This document shows positions 28,835 to 36,753 of a stretch of 36,794 nt of DNA, one piece after another. How positions within the stretch are numbered: position 1 is the first letter of the stretch; every line of letters begins with the position of its first letter. The notes under the pieces are model-generated. The model saw only the letters and a list, made by a program, of their open reading frames with translations. It did not search any database and had not been told where the DNA came from. This DNA comes from Companilactobacillus insicii (GTDB lineage: Bacteria; Bacillota; Bacilli; Lactobacillales; Lactobacillaceae), in the NCBI RefSeq assembly GCF_003946015.1, contig NZ_RHNU01000026.1, positions 1 through 36,794 on the forward strand, read 5' to 3'. Position numbers and translations under genes: made by a program.

Positions 28835-29404
28835 ATGAAACGGATTGCAGTGTACTGTGGAGCATCTAGTGGGAACAATGATATTTATAAGCAAGCAGCA
28901 GTGAGATTAGCTGATTGGTTAGTTGATAATAATTTAGACCTTGTATATGGTGGCGGTGGAGTTGGCCTGATGGGAATCTTAGCCCAAGAGGTACTTGATA
29001 AAAAAGGACTAGTATACGGAATTATGCCACAAGAGTTAGTTGATCGAGGTGCGGCTTACGATGGGTTAACAGATTTACAAGTGGTACCAAATATGTCAAT
29101 TCGTAAACAACAAATGTTGGAGTTATCCGATGGTTGTATTGCACTTCCCGGTGGACCTGGTACTTTGGAGGAGATCATTGAAGCATTCTCATGGGCAAGG
29201 CTAGGAGATAATGTTAATCCATGTGTTCTTTACAATGTGGATGGGTATTTTAATCCGCTAAAACTTATGTTTGATGATATGACTAATAAAGGCTTTTTAA
29301 CATCAGATGACAGGAATAAGTTGTTCTTTTCCGATTCATTAGATGATATATACGATTTTATGAATAATTATATTCCACCAATTATTCGTCAATATTCTAA
29401 ATAA
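28835..29404 (+). CDS. LOG-family phosphoribohydrolase (TIGR00730)
   Basis: A 189-aa protein of the LOG (Lonely Guy) / lysine-decarboxylase-like family, cytosolic. It shows the two family motifs: GGGGVGLMG (39-47) and PGGPGTLEE (105-113), with the catalytic Arg and Glu in SIRKQQM and GTLEE. Such enzymes split nucleoside 5'-monophosphates (for cytokinin ribotides in plants) into base and ribose 5-phosphate; in Lactobacillaceae the physiological substrate is unclear. AAGGAG gives strong translation from ATG 28835. It stands alone under the shared-motif promoter. Confidence 0.9.
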   Translation: MKRIAVYCGASSGNNDIYKQAAVRLADWLVDNNLDLVYGGGGVGLMGILAQEVLDKKGLVYGIMPQELVDRGAAYDGLTDLQVVPNMSIRKQQMLELSDGCIALPGGPGTLEEIIEAFSWARLGDNVNPCVLYNVDGYFNPLKLMFDDMTNKGFLTSDDRNKLFFSDSLDDIYDFMNNYIPPIIRQYSK

Positions 29405-29415
29405 TTCATTTAAAA

Positions 29416-29445
29416 GGGTCTCTCCAAGTTTGGGAGACTTTTTTT
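29416..29445 (+). terminator. Terminator of the LOG gene
   Basis: Stem GTCTC-T-CCAA / TTGGGAGAC with a one-base bulge, then seven T. Confidence 0.65.
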
Positions 29446-29499
29446 GCGAGCGATGATCTTATTCGTAAGTAAAGAATTCATTAAGTATCTTGCCAATAT

Positions 29500-29527
29500 C
29501 CGACAAATATTCTTAACGCTGTATAAT
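29500..29527 (+). promoter_or_regulatory. Promoter of the SLAP gene
   Basis: CCGACA (29500-29505), 16-bp spacer, TATAAT (29522-29527). Confidence 0.45.
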
Positions 29528-29586
29528 TTATTATGTAAGTAATGATTAGATTTTTAACTTAAATATAAATAAAGAGGAATTTTAAA

Positions 29587-30882
29587 ATGAACAAGAAAAG
29601 ACTAGCCTTAGCATCATCATTAGCAATTTTGATGGCACCAACTGCACTTAATTCAATATCTAATTCATCAGTATCAGTTAGAGCTGCGGATACAAGCTTG
29701 ACTGGTACTATCAGGCGTGGTGGTAATGCACTTTATGATAGCAATGGGAATCTTATTCCTAATAAGTCATTACCTAATTACACATCTTGGAAGTTAGGTT
29801 CATCTTTCAACAAAGATGGGGTAACTTACTATCAGGTTTCTACTAATGAGTATGCTGCAGCTGATGGCATGGATATCGTAGGTGCTGACAATAAGGTGCA
29901 AAATAACGTTGACACCGATAGCAGATTAACGTTAGATGATCCAGTCGCCACCATTCAACAAGGTGGAGGAGCTGTTTATAACGCTAACGGTGTAGCAACT
30001 GGCAGAGTACTATCAGTTGGTTCAGCGTGGAAGGTTTTGAACCCTCATGTTGTTATTAATGGCAATAACTATTATCAAGTTAGTGGAACTGAATATATTC
30101 TTGCCTCAGGTTCAACATTGATTGATGCTGGTTCATCCACTTCAAATAACGACAATACATCATCTAACACTAATCAAAGTGGTAGCGTTGGAACTCTAGG
30201 TTATGCTGTAAAAGTTGTTGATATTAACGGAAAATCTAATGGGGTTGTATTACCTGCAGGTTCATCTTGGAAGTTAGGACAAAGGGTTAACATTCAAGGT
30301 AATGATTATTATCAAGTCGCAACAAATGAGTACGCATTGGCTATTGCGTTCAAGACTACAGGCAATAGTTCTAATAACAATTCAAACGATAATTCAAACA
30401 ACAATTCTAATGTTGAAGTTGCCAAGGTTAATACAACCGTAACTATTGGTGCTAATGAGACTGCTATTGTTAACGATAATGGAGTAGCTACTGGTAATCA
30501 TTTGGATGCAGGTACGTCATGGAAAGTTGATCAAATTAAAGTTGTTAATGGTTTTAGATATTATAGAGTAGCAACTAACCAGTGGGTAAAACGTACTTAT
30601 GTACCAGCTGATAATTCCATAACTGTTACTTTGATAGGCAATCAAAAAGTATATGATACAGCAACAAATTCAATGTCTAGAACATTACCAAATGGTACAT
30701 CTTGGAAAGTAGTTAAGGTTGTTGTTAATAGCAAGAATATCTATTGGGGTCAGGTATCCAGCAATGAATGGGTCAAAATCAGCGGTGACAATGCTTATAA
30801 AGGTGTAAGTATGTCAGCTGGGGATAGTGATTCAGTACCAAGTATTGCTGTTAAAGAACCAAGTTTTGCTTTGAATTTTTAA
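29587..30882 (+). CDS. Secreted SLAP-domain cell-surface protein
   Basis: A 431-aa secreted protein with a typical signal peptide (about 1-34, ending VRAAD) and no sortase motif. It contains five repeats of about 70 residues, each with a GxxWK core and a YYQV-then-EY/QW end: LPNYTSWKLGSSF, VLSVGSAWKV, VLPAGSSWKLGQ, LDAGTSWKVDQ and LPNGTSWKVVK. These match the SLAP domain (PF03217), which holds proteins non-covalently to the wall through secondary polymers. Asn/Ser-rich linkers separate the repeats, which are diverged. No catalytic or adhesion domain was seen, so it may act by wall binding alone. Good GAGGAA site before the ATG; a single gene between its own promoter and a strong terminator. 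Confidence 0.87.
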   Translation: MNKKRLALASSLAILMAPTALNSISNSSVSVRAADTSLTGTIRRGGNALYDSNGNLIPNKSLPNYTSWKLGSSFNKDGVTYYQVSTNEYAAADGMDIVGADNKVQNNVDTDSRLTLDDPVATIQQGGGAVYNANGVATGRVLSVGSAWKVLNPHVVINGNNYYQVSGTEYILASGSTLIDAGSSTSNNDNTSSNTNQSGSVGTLGYAVKVVDINGKSNGVVLPAGSSWKLGQRVNIQGNDYYQVATNEYALAIAFKTTGNSSNNNSNDNSNNNSNVEVAKVNTTVTIGANETAIVNDNGVATGNHLDAGTSWKVDQIKVVNGFRYYRVATNQWVKRTYVPADNSITVTLIGNQKVYDTATNSMSRTLPNGTSWKVVKVVVNSKNIYWGQVSSNEWVKISGDNAYKGVSMSAGDSDSVPSIAVKEPSFALNF

Positions 30883-30905
30883 TTTAATATGTTGAATAAA
30901 ACAAA

Positions 30906-30938
30906 TGCACCAGGTCGTTTTCGACCTGGTGCACTTTT
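30906..30938. terminator. Strong terminator after the SLAP gene
   Basis: Perfect 12-bp stem TGCACCAGGTCG / CGACCTGGTGCA with a TTTT loop and TTTTT tail. It lies next to the stop of the convergent nitroreductase gene. Confidence 0.85.
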
Positions 30939-30942
30939 TATA

Positions 30943-31680
30943 TCAGTTAAGTGAAAAACCTTGTTTTCTTAAGAAGTCAGCTACATCAGGACGATGGACT
31001 TCTTTGAAAATTGCTAAATTTTTCTCACTCCATGAAGTATTTGCTGGATGATTTTTTCGATTATTGTAATAACTTTTAACCACTTTGTCATAATCATCTA
31101 AGTTATTGAATTGATCTTCATTGTATGAGTTTGTTGAAACCTGGTTTATTTCAGGCATTCTAGGTTTTAATTGATTTTTTTCACTTGGAACGCCAATCGT
31201 CATTCCAAATAGCGGAACTGTGAAATCTGGCAAATTTAATAGTTTAGCCACTTGATTAATATTATTGCGTAAACTACCGATGTAACAGATTCCCAGTCCC
31301 ATTGATTCAGCGGCTGTCGCCATATTTTGGGCGGCTATTGTTGTATCGATGGTAGAAACAAGTAATGCCTCCATATTCTTGATACTATCGATACTTTGGT
31401 TATTAGCTCTTAGAATATTAGCCTGACGATGTAAGTCAGCAATAAATACGTAGAAGGTATCAGCTTCTTTAACGTGAGGAGAACTTATTGTGATGTCCGA
31501 TAATTCATTGCGTAATTTTTGATCTGTTATTTCAATGATGGAAAAGGCTTGAACGAATTCGCTAGTTGATCCATGTTGTGCGGCGGCAATTAATTCACTT
31601 TTTTGTTGAGATGTAATAGGTTGATCTGTAAAACTTCGTACAGAAGTATGTTTGAGCATATTTTCAATAGTAGAATTCAT
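30943..31680 (-). CDS. FMN-dependent nitroreductase (NfsA/FRP family)
   Basis: A 245-aa flavoprotein. Family landmarks: MLKHTSVRSFTDQPI (FMN phosphate site), the AxxMGxGxCYIGxxRN element AESMGLGICYIGSLRNN (FMN isoalloxazine loop), and a C-terminal KNLAIFKE / RRPDVADFLRKQGF segment (the second quoted with one residue as read). Such enzymes reduce nitro compounds, flavins or quinones with NAD(P)H. Start: two ATGs in a row (31683 and 31680); GAGGT is 7 nt from the second, so I chose it. An upstream 24-bp palindrome may be its operator. Confidence 0.85.
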   Translation of the reverse strand: MNSTIENMLKHTSVRSFTDQPITSQQKSELIAAAQHGSTSEFVQAFSIIEITDQKLRNELSDITISSPHVKEADTFYVFIADLHRQANILRANNQSIDSIKNMEALLVSTIDTTIAAQNMATAAESMGLGICYIGSLRNNINQVAKLLNLPDFTVPLFGMTIGVPSEKNQLKPRMPEINQVSTNSYNEDQFNNLDDYDKVVKSYYNNRKNHPANTSWSEKNLAIFKEVHRPDVADFLRKQGFSLN

Positions 31681-31750
31681 CATAAAACCTCTTTTTTAGA
31701 TATTTAACTATCTATTAGGATAGCATTAACGAGATTATTTTGTTTTAAAT

Positions 31751-31774
31751 ATATATCTTCAATTGAAGATATAT
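31751..31774. promoter_or_regulatory. 24-bp perfect palindrome upstream of the nitroreductase gene
   Basis: Arms ATATATCTTCAA and TTGAAGATATAT, with no spacer. It suits a MarR- or ArsR-type dimer. No matching regulator gene lies within the window. The rest of the gap (31684-31933) holds a small CTATC-N6-GATAG repeat (31708-31723) and no gene. Confidence 0.5.
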
Positions 31775-31933
31775 TTGCTGCCGAATAATACATTTCGTAT
31801 AAGAATATTTCCCAAAACACTGATATGCCAGTGATTGATCAAGATTGTACAAAATGATTCATTTCATATTATTGGATTCATTATAGATTGATAGTTAAAA
31901 TTCAATCAAAATGAGTAAAAACCAAGGTGTGGA

Positions 31934-33682
31934 ATGATTATGAAAAAGTTATTTAAAGAGAACTATCTTATTTTGTTATTGTTCCTATTGTTAAGTACTG
32001 TTTTGATCGGTTTGGTTGATTGGCATTTGGGTTATATTTTTGCTACAGGTGATTTTCATTATCACTTAGATCGAATTGAAACTTTAGCAAGCTCAATTAA
32101 ACATTTGAATTTTTGGCCTAAAGTTGATGGTCATTTTATCGGCGGATATGGTTATGCATCCAGTTTATTTTATCCGGATATTTTCTTGTATCCAGCCGCA
32201 TTATTGAGAGTTGCTGGAGCTTCACCTACAATTTCATATTTGTTTACTTTAATTATGATTAATTTTGTAACTATGTGGATTGGTTATATAGCAGGCAAGA
32301 GATTAAACTTGGTACCACAAAAAGCTCTATTATTTACGTTCATTTATACATTTAATGCTTATCGGCTTCAGACTTTGTTTAGCAGACAAGATTTGGGCGA
32401 ATTGATGGGGATGATGTTTTTTCCCCTAGTTCTTTCTGAGCTCATTAACTTCAAGAATGGTAATTTTAAACAGTTGCATGTATTGGCTTTTGCAATGATT
32501 GGAATAGGATGTTCACATACTATTTCGTTATTCATGATAATTTGTTTTTCTATAATGTATGTTTTATTAAATATTAAGTCATTTTTGAATAAGAAAAAAA
32601 TAATTGCAATACTCAAAGCTGCAGGATTGACTTTAGGGATTACTGCAGGGATATATTTACCAATACTGGAGCAGATGCATGGTCAAAGATATGCATTAAC
32701 AACTGATCCTTTGATTAATATCACCAATGAAGTTATTTCTATGCAAGATCTATTAAAAAATTCATTAATGAATCAAGTTTTCCATGCTGATACGGTGAAT
32801 ATTGGAGCAGTTATCTTGATAGGATTAATTATTTATACTATTTATAATTTATCTCACACTAAAAATGTTGATTTAACTGTGATTATGCTGTTCTTTTTTG
32901 TGGCTTGTACAAATATTTTTCCATGGAAGTACCTTAGTCATTCAGTCTTTGCGGTTATTCAATTTCCATGGCGATTCTTCTCAATAATTTCGTTAATAGT
33001 AGCTTATTTGTTGTCAAACGATGATCTAAAATTATTTGATAATAAATTTTTTACTTGCAGTTTTGTATTGATAATTGCTTTATTATCCATCGGACTGGGA
33101 CAACAAACAGTTTCTAGTTCAACTGATAGATTAGAATCATATAAGACATTTAACAAAATTGATAGTTATTATATTGGTGCTGGTCATGAGTACTTACCAA
33201 GTCAGGTGAGTTATCCAGAAGTTCTGGATCATAAGAACCGGGTTATTAATTATGATTCCTCTAACGTGGATATCAACGATTCGACTATCAATCGTCAATA
33301 CATTGCTTTTAATTTCAATACATACGGTAAAACGGCAAAGATACAATTGCCGCTGATTTATTACAAAGGTTATCAAACTGAAGTGTACGGAACTGGAAAG
33401 TCGACATCCCCAAGAATTTCTAAAACAGGTTTAACCAATATTGATTTAACCGGAAGTGGTACGGTTAAGATTCAGTATGAGAATACTTTTATTCAAAAAA
33501 TAAGTTTGATGATATCAGCCTTAACACTCTTATTTGTTGGACTAGAATTTCTAAATAAGAAGAGACATACGTATATTTCTGTATCAGATGAAGTTCCAAT
33601 CTTCGTTATGCCGACAGAATATAATTACGTTTTTGTCTATCAAATTGTTGACGGTGTCGACAATATAACCTCAACAGATTAA
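31934..33682 (+). CDS. Polytopic membrane protein, PTPS-related (PF10131-like) GT-C-type
   Basis: A 582-aa membrane protein with about 11-12 hydrophobic helices between residues 12 and 375, a large extracytoplasmic region (about 390-525), one C-terminal helix (about 524-542) and a cytosolic tail. The first outer loop DFHYHLDRIETLASSI followed by W-P-K-V-D-G and YASSLFYPDI resembles the D/H-containing loop of the 6-pyruvoyl-tetrahydropterin-synthase-related membrane family and GT-C glycosyltransferases, so it may transfer sugars onto a wall polymer. AAGGTG precedes the ATG; a second ATG at 31940 is possible. The name PTPS-related is historical; no pterin function is implied. Confidence 0.75.
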   Translation: MIMKKLFKENYLILLLFLLLSTVLIGLVDWHLGYIFATGDFHYHLDRIETLASSIKHLNFWPKVDGHFIGGYGYASSLFYPDIFLYPAALLRVAGASPTISYLFTLIMINFVTMWIGYIAGKRLNLVPQKALLFTFIYTFNAYRLQTLFSRQDLGELMGMMFFPLVLSELINFKNGNFKQLHVLAFAMIGIGCSHTISLFMIICFSIMYVLLNIKSFLNKKKIIAILKAAGLTLGITAGIYLPILEQMHGQRYALTTDPLINITNEVISMQDLLKNSLMNQVFHADTVNIGAVILIGLIIYTIYNLSHTKNVDLTVIMLFFFVACTNIFPWKYLSHSVFAVIQFPWRFFSIISLIVAYLLSNDDLKLFDNKFFTCSFVLIIALLSIGLGQQTVSSSTDRLESYKTFNKIDSYYIGAGHEYLPSQVSYPEVLDHKNRVINYDSSNVDINDSTINRQYIAFNFNTYGKTAKIQLPLIYYKGYQTEVYGTGKSTSPRISKTGLTNIDLTGSGTVKIQYENTFIQKISLMISALTLLFVGLEFLNKKRHTYISVSDEVPIFVMPTEYNYVFVYQIVDGVDNITSTD

Positions 33683-33712
33683 AAAAACTTCAACATTGGT
33701 TGAAGTTTTTTT
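33681..33712. terminator. Bidirectional terminator between two membrane-protein genes
   Basis: Perfect 14-bp stem AAAAAAACTTCAAC / GTTGAAGTTTTTTT with loop ATTG. It overlaps the stop codons of both convergent genes. Confidence 0.85.
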
Positions 33713-34898
33713 AGTTGAACCACAGGTTTTGTTCCCGAATCCGTGTTTCTTTGAGTAGATAAAGCGATACAGCTAAATAAAATAAGACTAGGAGTATCAT
33801 TCCGAGTACATAGTCGATTGTTACTTTACCACTCATGATCATTCCCTGTTGACTGAATGACAGAATATCAATCAATGAATGCATAATTACTGGCCAGATA
33901 AACAATCCCGTGTATAAATAAATTGCACTAAATAGCATACCGATTCCAAATGCTCCTAAAGCTTGGATCAATGTGTTTTGAATATCTTGTCCTGATGTGA
34001 GGTTTAATAAATGAATCAAACTGAATACGGTACTATTAATCAAAGCAGAATAAAAAATCTTATATTTAAAGTTTTTAAAATACATTAATAAGAAAGTAAG
34101 AAAGACGTATCTGAATATTGTTTCTTCAGCAATTCCTGCTTCCAATCCAGAAAAAATATATTTCAAAGTTATATGAATTCCAGAGAAGTCAAACATATAA
34201 AATGTTTTGAAGTAGTTGCTACCCGCACCGAATGAATTTTTAAATAAAAAGTAAACACAAATGACAAATAGGGCAATTAATATTCTTGGACTAGTTTTAT
34301 GAGCTAACTTATAACTAGGTAAATCGAATCCCCAGTTTTTCATAATTATCGAAAAGGTAATAAATAAGACAACTGCATCTAATACTTGTGTAGTGGATAG
34401 TAAATGGGCAATTGTATTGTTATTCAAAATGGTTTTTGTAATAACAAAACTGAATGATGACATTATAGTTATTATTAACAAGAATGACATTAGTAATTTA
34501 CTAATATATCCAAAGATGTGTGGCCAAATAATAATTGATGTGGGGATGTACATTAACAGAAAGACTATACTGGTTAGAACTAATCCCAGACTGGTATTCC
34601 AAGGTAAGAAGTCTTGCGTTAATAAAATAAAGTAATTGAAGCTCAAATAATTAGATATGATCTGAAATATTGCCTGAAAGTAAGTATTTATAATTGCTAT
34701 ATCGTGTTTTGGATGTATAACGAATATCCCACCTAAATTTAGAAGCGTTAAAAAAATAGAACTAAAGATATCTTGATTGGTAGTGAAAAAATTTGCCCAC
34801 ACCAAAATTGTGTTTATTAGTATTTGTGAATAATATATATACTCTAATATTGGATGATAATCATTGCTTTGTTTGTAAATTACGGATATATTTCTCAT
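33711..34898 (-). CDS. CPBP-family intramembrane glutamic protease (CAAX/Abi)
   Basis: A 395-aa membrane protein with about ten helices. The C-terminal half carries the CPBP (ABI) motifs: EE with R four residues later (E258, E259, R263, in GIAEETIFRYVF), a second His (H296, FSLIHLLNL) and HxxxD (H340, D344, MHSLIDIL). These residues form the catalytic glutamate/water site. Lactic-acid-bacterial members often give bacteriocin self-immunity or act in cell-surface processing. The N-terminal half (about 1-195) is a separate block of helices without similarity I know, so the protein is longer than the simple CPBP domain. AGGGAGAA site before the ATG. No bacteriocin gene is nearby. Confidence 0.83.
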   Translation of the reverse strand: MRNISVIYKQSNDYHPILEYIYYSQILINTILVWANFFTTNQDIFSSIFLTLLNLGGIFVIHPKHDIAIINTYFQAIFQIISNYLSFNYFILLTQDFLPWNTSLGLVLTSIVFLLMYIPTSIIIWPHIFGYISKLLMSFLLIITIMSSFSFVITKTILNNNTIAHLLSTTQVLDAVVLFITFSIIMKNWGFDLPSYKLAHKTSPRILIALFVICVYFLFKNSFGAGSNYFKTFYMFDFSGIHITLKYIFSGLEAGIAEETIFRYVFLTFLLMYFKNFKYKIFYSALINSTVFSLIHLLNLTSGQDIQNTLIQALGAFGIGMLFSAIYLYTGLFIWPVIMHSLIDILSFSQQGMIMSGKVTIDYVLGMILLVLFYLAVSLYLLKETRIREQNLWFN

Positions 34899-34980
34899 AA
34901 TATTCTCCCTTTATTAACTAAATTTTAAATCATAAGTTACAAAATAGATACTAATATTTTAATGATTTTTATTATTGACG

Positions 34981-35003
34981 AATCACGATTCAAAAACGTG
35001 ATT
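34981..35003. promoter_or_regulatory. Inverted repeat before the alcohol dehydrogenase promoter
   Basis: AATCACG-N9-CGTGATT. It ends at the -35 box (35002-35007), a position for an activator or repressor. Confidence 0.4.
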
Positions 35004-35030
35004 ATCACTTTATTGGCATCATTTTATAAT
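35002..35030 (+). promoter_or_regulatory. Promoter of the alcohol dehydrogenase gene
   Basis: TTATCA (35002-35007), 17-bp spacer, TATAAT (35025-35030). Confidence 0.55.
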
Positions 35031-35045
35031 AATTAAGCATCATAT

Positions 35046-35060
35046 TTTAAACCGCTTTCA
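35046..35060. promoter_or_regulatory. cre box (CcpA site)
   Basis: TTTAAACCGCTTTCA, 13 of 15 bases against TTGAAARCGCTTTCA (the core CGCTTTCA is perfect). It lies 16 nt downstream of the -10, where CcpA represses by blocking initiation or elongation. Confidence 0.65.
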
Positions 35061-35111
35061 TAAATGATATTATTAAAAATATCAAAAGATTCACTGAAAG
35101 GTTATGAGATT

Positions 35112-36278
35112 ATGAGAAATTTTGATTTTTTAATGCCAAGTGTTAATTTTTTTGGACCAGGCGTAATTGAGAAGATTGGTGAACGTGCAAAAATTTTGAA
35201 TATGAAACGTCCATTAGTAGTAACTGATACATTTTTAGAGAAACTTCCCAATGGACCGTTTGAGCAAACTGCAAAATCTTTGAGAACTGCAGGGATTGAT
35301 TTTGTGGTTTATGATGGAGTAGAGCCAAATCCTAAGGTACGTAATATTCAAGCTGCCAAAAAACTATATATCGAGAAGGGCTGTGACAGTATCATTACAG
35401 TCGGAGGTGGATCGGCTCATGATACTGGTAAAGGTACTGGTATTATTTTGACGAATGGTGATGATATTACTAAGTTAGCTGGAATTGAAACTCTTGATAA
35501 TCCACTACCACCATTGATGGCTGTAAATACCACTGCTGGAACAGGATCAGAACTTACTAGACATTGTGTTATCACTAATACTGAAACACATTTGAAGTTT
35601 GTGGTCGTCTCATGGCGTAATATCCCACTAGTGTCATTCAATGATCCAATGTTGATGTTGGACGTTCCACGTGGCATGACTGCTGCTACTGGTATGGATG
35701 CTTTTGTGCAGGCAATTGAACCTTACGTTTCAACTAATCGCAATGATATTACAGATAGTCAATGTGAAAAAGCAATTCAATTAATTGAGGGTAGTCTCCG
35801 CGAAGTAGTAGCTAATGGCCATAATATTGAGGCGAGAACTAAGATGGTTGAGGCAGAAATGTTAGCAGGTATGGCATTCAATAATGCTGATCTTGGCTAT
35901 GTTCATGCAATGGCTCATCAACTAGGCGGACAATATGACGCTCCGCATGGTGTATGTTGTGCATTATTGTTACCGTATGTCGAAAAGTTCAATTTGATTG
36001 CTTGTCCGGAAAGATTTGCCAAACTAGCTGAAATCATGGGTGAGAATACAGACGGACTATCAATCCGTGATGCAGCAGAATTGTCAATTAAGGCAATGAA
36101 ACAAATGGCAATTGACGTTGGTATTCCTAAGAGTATCAAGGAAATTGGAGCAAAGATTGAAGACTTTCCAATGATGGCTGAAAATGCTTTGAAGGATGGA
36201 AATGCATTTTCAAATCCACGCAAAGCTACGAAAGAAGAACTGATTCAATTATATCAAGAAGCATATGATGCTAATTAG
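35112..36278 (+). CDS. Iron-containing (type III) alcohol dehydrogenase with a changed metal ligand
   Basis: A 388-aa enzyme of the Fe-ADH family (DhaT/FucO-like), reducing aldehydes such as 3-hydroxypropanal or lactaldehyde with NADH. The nucleotide motif is GGGSAHDTGKGTG (98-110) and the family's TAGTGSE is at 141-147. The metal ligands are D196, H265 and H279, but the fourth (His in the usual GMDALTHAIE) is Gln200 here (GMDAFVQAIE). Start: ATG 35112 gives a normal family N-terminus; the longer frame from 35064 has no ribosome binding site. Controlled by the promoter at 35002 and the cre box, so expected to be shut off by glucose. It is followed by a DUF1801 gene after 45 nt. Confidence 0.88.
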   Translation: MRNFDFLMPSVNFFGPGVIEKIGERAKILNMKRPLVVTDTFLEKLPNGPFEQTAKSLRTAGIDFVVYDGVEPNPKVRNIQAAKKLYIEKGCDSIITVGGGSAHDTGKGTGIILTNGDDITKLAGIETLDNPLPPLMAVNTTAGTGSELTRHCVITNTETHLKFVVVSWRNIPLVSFNDPMLMLDVPRGMTAATGMDAFVQAIEPYVSTNRNDITDSQCEKAIQLIEGSLREVVANGHNIEARTKMVEAEMLAGMAFNNADLGYVHAMAHQLGGQYDAPHGVCCALLLPYVEKFNLIACPERFAKLAEIMGENTDGLSIRDAAELSIKAMKQMAIDVGIPKSIKEIGAKIEDFPMMAENALKDGNAFSNPRKATKEELIQLYQEAYDAN

Positions 36279-36279
36279 A

Positions 36280-36310
36280 ATTTTGGTATACTAAAGAAAA
36301 TTTTAGTATA
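36280..36310. promoter_or_regulatory. Repeat element between the dehydrogenase and DUF1801 genes
   Basis: Direct repeats ATTTTGGTATA (36280-36290) and ATTTTAGTATA (36300-36310) spaced by 20 bp, which also make an inverted pair TATACTAAA / TTTAGTATA. The position close to the ribosome binding site of the next gene suggests a regulator site; TATACT may be a -10. Confidence 0.4.
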
Positions 36311-36323
36311 TGGAGAATGGTTT

Positions 36324-36698
36324 ATGGATGTCTTTGAAGATTATCTAAATAGTATTGAAGATGAGTCACATCGTACACGAATGATACAGATTATTGATTG
36401 GGTTCACGGGAATTTTCCAAACTTAGAGAAGCGCTTTGCTTGGAAGCAACCGATGTTCACAGATCATGGAACGTTTATTATCGGGTTCAGTATTGCTAAG
36501 AAGCACATTTCAGTTGCCCCTGAAGAAAAATGGATGGATTTATTTGTATCACGGGCTGAGGATTCTGGTTATAGTCACGGTACAAAACTATTTAGAATAG
36601 GTTTCGACCAGGATGTTGATTATGATTTATTGAGGGAAATCATTGAATTCAACATCGAGGATAAAAAAGACTGTGATACATTTTGGCGCAAAAAATAA
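36324..36698 (+). CDS. DUF1801 (YdhG/frataxin-like) protein
   Basis: A 124-aa cytosolic protein. The YdhG/DUF1801 features are the front FEDYLNSIEDESHRTRMIQI, the middle WKQPMFTDHGTFIIGFSIAKKHISVAP, and the tail LLREIIEFNIEDKKDCDTFW. Structures of this family resemble frataxin, and the Bacillus homologue (Fra) has been described as an iron chaperone for Fe-S assembly, so a role in iron handling is possible; it follows an iron-dependent dehydrogenase, which may be chance. TGGAGAA site precedes the ATG. It has no recognisable terminator; the sequence after its stop runs into an insertion sequence end. Confidence 0.82.
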   Translation: MDVFEDYLNSIEDESHRTRMIQIIDWVHGNFPNLEKRFAWKQPMFTDHGTFIIGFSIAKKHISVAPEEKWMDLFVSRAEDSGYSHGTKLFRIGFDQDVDYDLLREIIEFNIEDKKDCDTFWRKK

Positions 36699-36721
36699 AA
36701 CAAGCTATCGGGATTTTTGAA

Positions 36722-36745
36722 GTGCAAGACAAAAGTTAGACAAAA
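36722..36745. repeat. Terminal inverted repeat region of the IS3-family element
   Basis: GTGCAAGACAAAAGTTAGAC and a few following bases, directly next to the transposase stop codon, where the right terminal repeat of an IS3-type element lies. The other end is outside the window, so the repeat cannot be confirmed. Confidence 0.5.
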
Positions 36746-36753
36746 TTAAATAT

